Below, in pieces: positions 13,663 to 14,109 of a stretch of DNA of 14,109 nt. Origin of the DNA: DASQPR01 sp035263025 (lineage in GTDB: Bacteria; Actinomycetota; Actinomycetes; Mycobacteriales; Micromonosporaceae). The stretch spans positions 1 through 14,109 of the forward strand of contig DATFRR010000290.1 in the NCBI GenBank assembly GCA_035263025.1, in the 5' to 3' direction. Within the stretch, counting starts at the first letter, position 1; the number at the start of each line of letters is the position of its first letter. Made by a program: the position numbers and the translations under genes. The notes under the pieces are model-generated. The model worked only from the letters and a program-made list of their open reading frames with translations, did no database searches and was not told where the DNA came from.

Positions 13663-13758
13663 CATGAAGGGCGTCCAGCGTGCGCACCATTTGTGCCACG
13701 TTGGTTTGTGGTGACTGGAATTGACGGACTTCGCTTCAGGAGCGTCGTACGCATGTTC

Positions 13759-13764
13759 TAAATT
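13759..13764 (+). promoter_or_regulatory. -10 box of a leaderless promoter (DUF222 gene)
   Basis: TAAATT lies 6 bases before ATG 13771 in a locally AT-richer patch, and no ribosome site lies between. It supports ATG 13771 over the nearby in-frame ATG at codon 42. Confidence 0.6.
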
Positions 13765-13770
13765 GCTGGT

Positions 13771-14109
13771 ATGGATGAGGCGCTCGCGGAGCTGGCGATC
13801 GATGCGGCGACGTGGGCGGCCCGCCCGGCGTGGAGTCTGTCCGACGGCGAGTTGGCGGGGAGCATCCGGTGCGCACATGCCGTGGTGACCGCCATGACGG
13901 CCGGACTTGCGTCGTTGGTTGCGGAGGCGCACGGTCGCGATCTGCCGCATCGCGACGGTGCCGCATCCACTGTCACTTGGCTGCGCGATGCGCTGCGGAT
14001 CGCTTCGAGTGAGGCTCGGCAGCTGTTGGCGCTTGGCCTGTTGCTCGACGTGCGGCCGGCGATCGGTGAGTCGGTTCGCGCCGGCACGGTCAACACGGCG
14101 CAGGCGCTG
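13771..14109 (+). CDS. DUF222/13E12-type HNH endonuclease family protein, 3'-truncated
   Basis: The first 113 codons of a gene that runs off the right edge with the frame still open. The segments WSLSDGELAGSIRCAHAVVTAM, LVAEAHGRDLPHRDGAASTVTWLRDALRIASSEARQLL and the following VRPAIGESVRAGTVNTAQAL are typical of the DUF222 domain (Pfam PF02720). In actinobacteria this domain precedes a C-terminal HNH nuclease domain in proteins of about 400-500 residues (mycobacterial 13E12 repeat family), often present in many genomic copies. The HNH part is not in the window, so a nuclease call is inference from family architecture. It starts 108 bases after the DUF3263 stop with its own leaderless promoter. 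Confidence 0.85.
   Translation, partial: MDEALAELAIDAATWAARPAWSLSDGELAGSIRCAHAVVTAMTAGLASLVAEAHGRDLPHRDGAASTVTWLRDALRIASSEARQLLALGLLLDVRPAIGESVRAGTVNTAQAL

Overview
The window is a GC-rich, densely packed stretch of bacterial chromosome, almost certainly from an actinomycete (Actinomycetota). The evidence is the strong G/C bias at third codon positions, many GTG starts, several genes whose start codon lies 6-7 bases after a TANNNT -10 box (leaderless transcription), and lineage-typical families: DUF3263, a DUF222/13E12-type HNH endonuclease, an MsiK-like ABC ATPase and a PPOX-class F420-type oxidoreductase. The genus cannot be read from the sequence.

Layout. 1-679: the 3' part of a PPOX-fold flavin/F420 oxidoreductase and, 4 bases later, an MTH1187/DUF77-type thiamine-binding protein. 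683-1933 (minus): an MFS transporter, convergent with them. 2181-2537: a leaderless YciI-family protein. 2698-3783: an MsiK/UgpC-type sugar ABC ATPase with no permease or binding-protein genes beside it, closed by a strong terminator. 3930-4796: a uronate dehydrogenase-like SDR enzyme whose 3' end runs into an 18-bp tandem repeat out of frame with it. 4797-5105: a gene-free stretch holding that repeat and a helically phased direct repeat. 5106-6134: a PAPS-dependent sulfotransferase. 6218-9042: a two-gene unit, a channel protein with RCK domains on both sides of a two-helix pore and a non-canonical selectivity filter, overlapping a PAP2-family phosphatase. 9052-11114 (minus): nagA and a ROK sugar kinase, overlapping by 4 bases, divergent from a DeoR/GlpR-family regulator (11376-12161). 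The 261-bp region between them carries a 35-bp tandem repeat and three related operator-like sites. 12319-13662: a DUF3263 protein with a long acidic, repeat-containing N-terminal extension. 13771-end: the start of a DUF222-type protein that runs off the window.

How genes may work together. ROK kinase and NagA would phosphorylate and deacetylate an N-acetylated amino sugar, with the DeoR-type protein as the likely local regulator. The MsiK-like ATPase could energise one or more sugar importers encoded elsewhere, and the uronate dehydrogenase-like enzyme would act on sugar acids. The window therefore leans towards polysaccharide or amino-sugar use. The channel/phosphatase pair is a membrane module of unknown role. 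I see no tRNA, rRNA, CRISPR array, insertion sequence, phage gene or recognisable defence system. The features furthest from standard annotation are the frame-slipped repeat tail of the dehydrogenase, the altered filter of the RCK-pore-RCK channel, and the DUF3263 extension.
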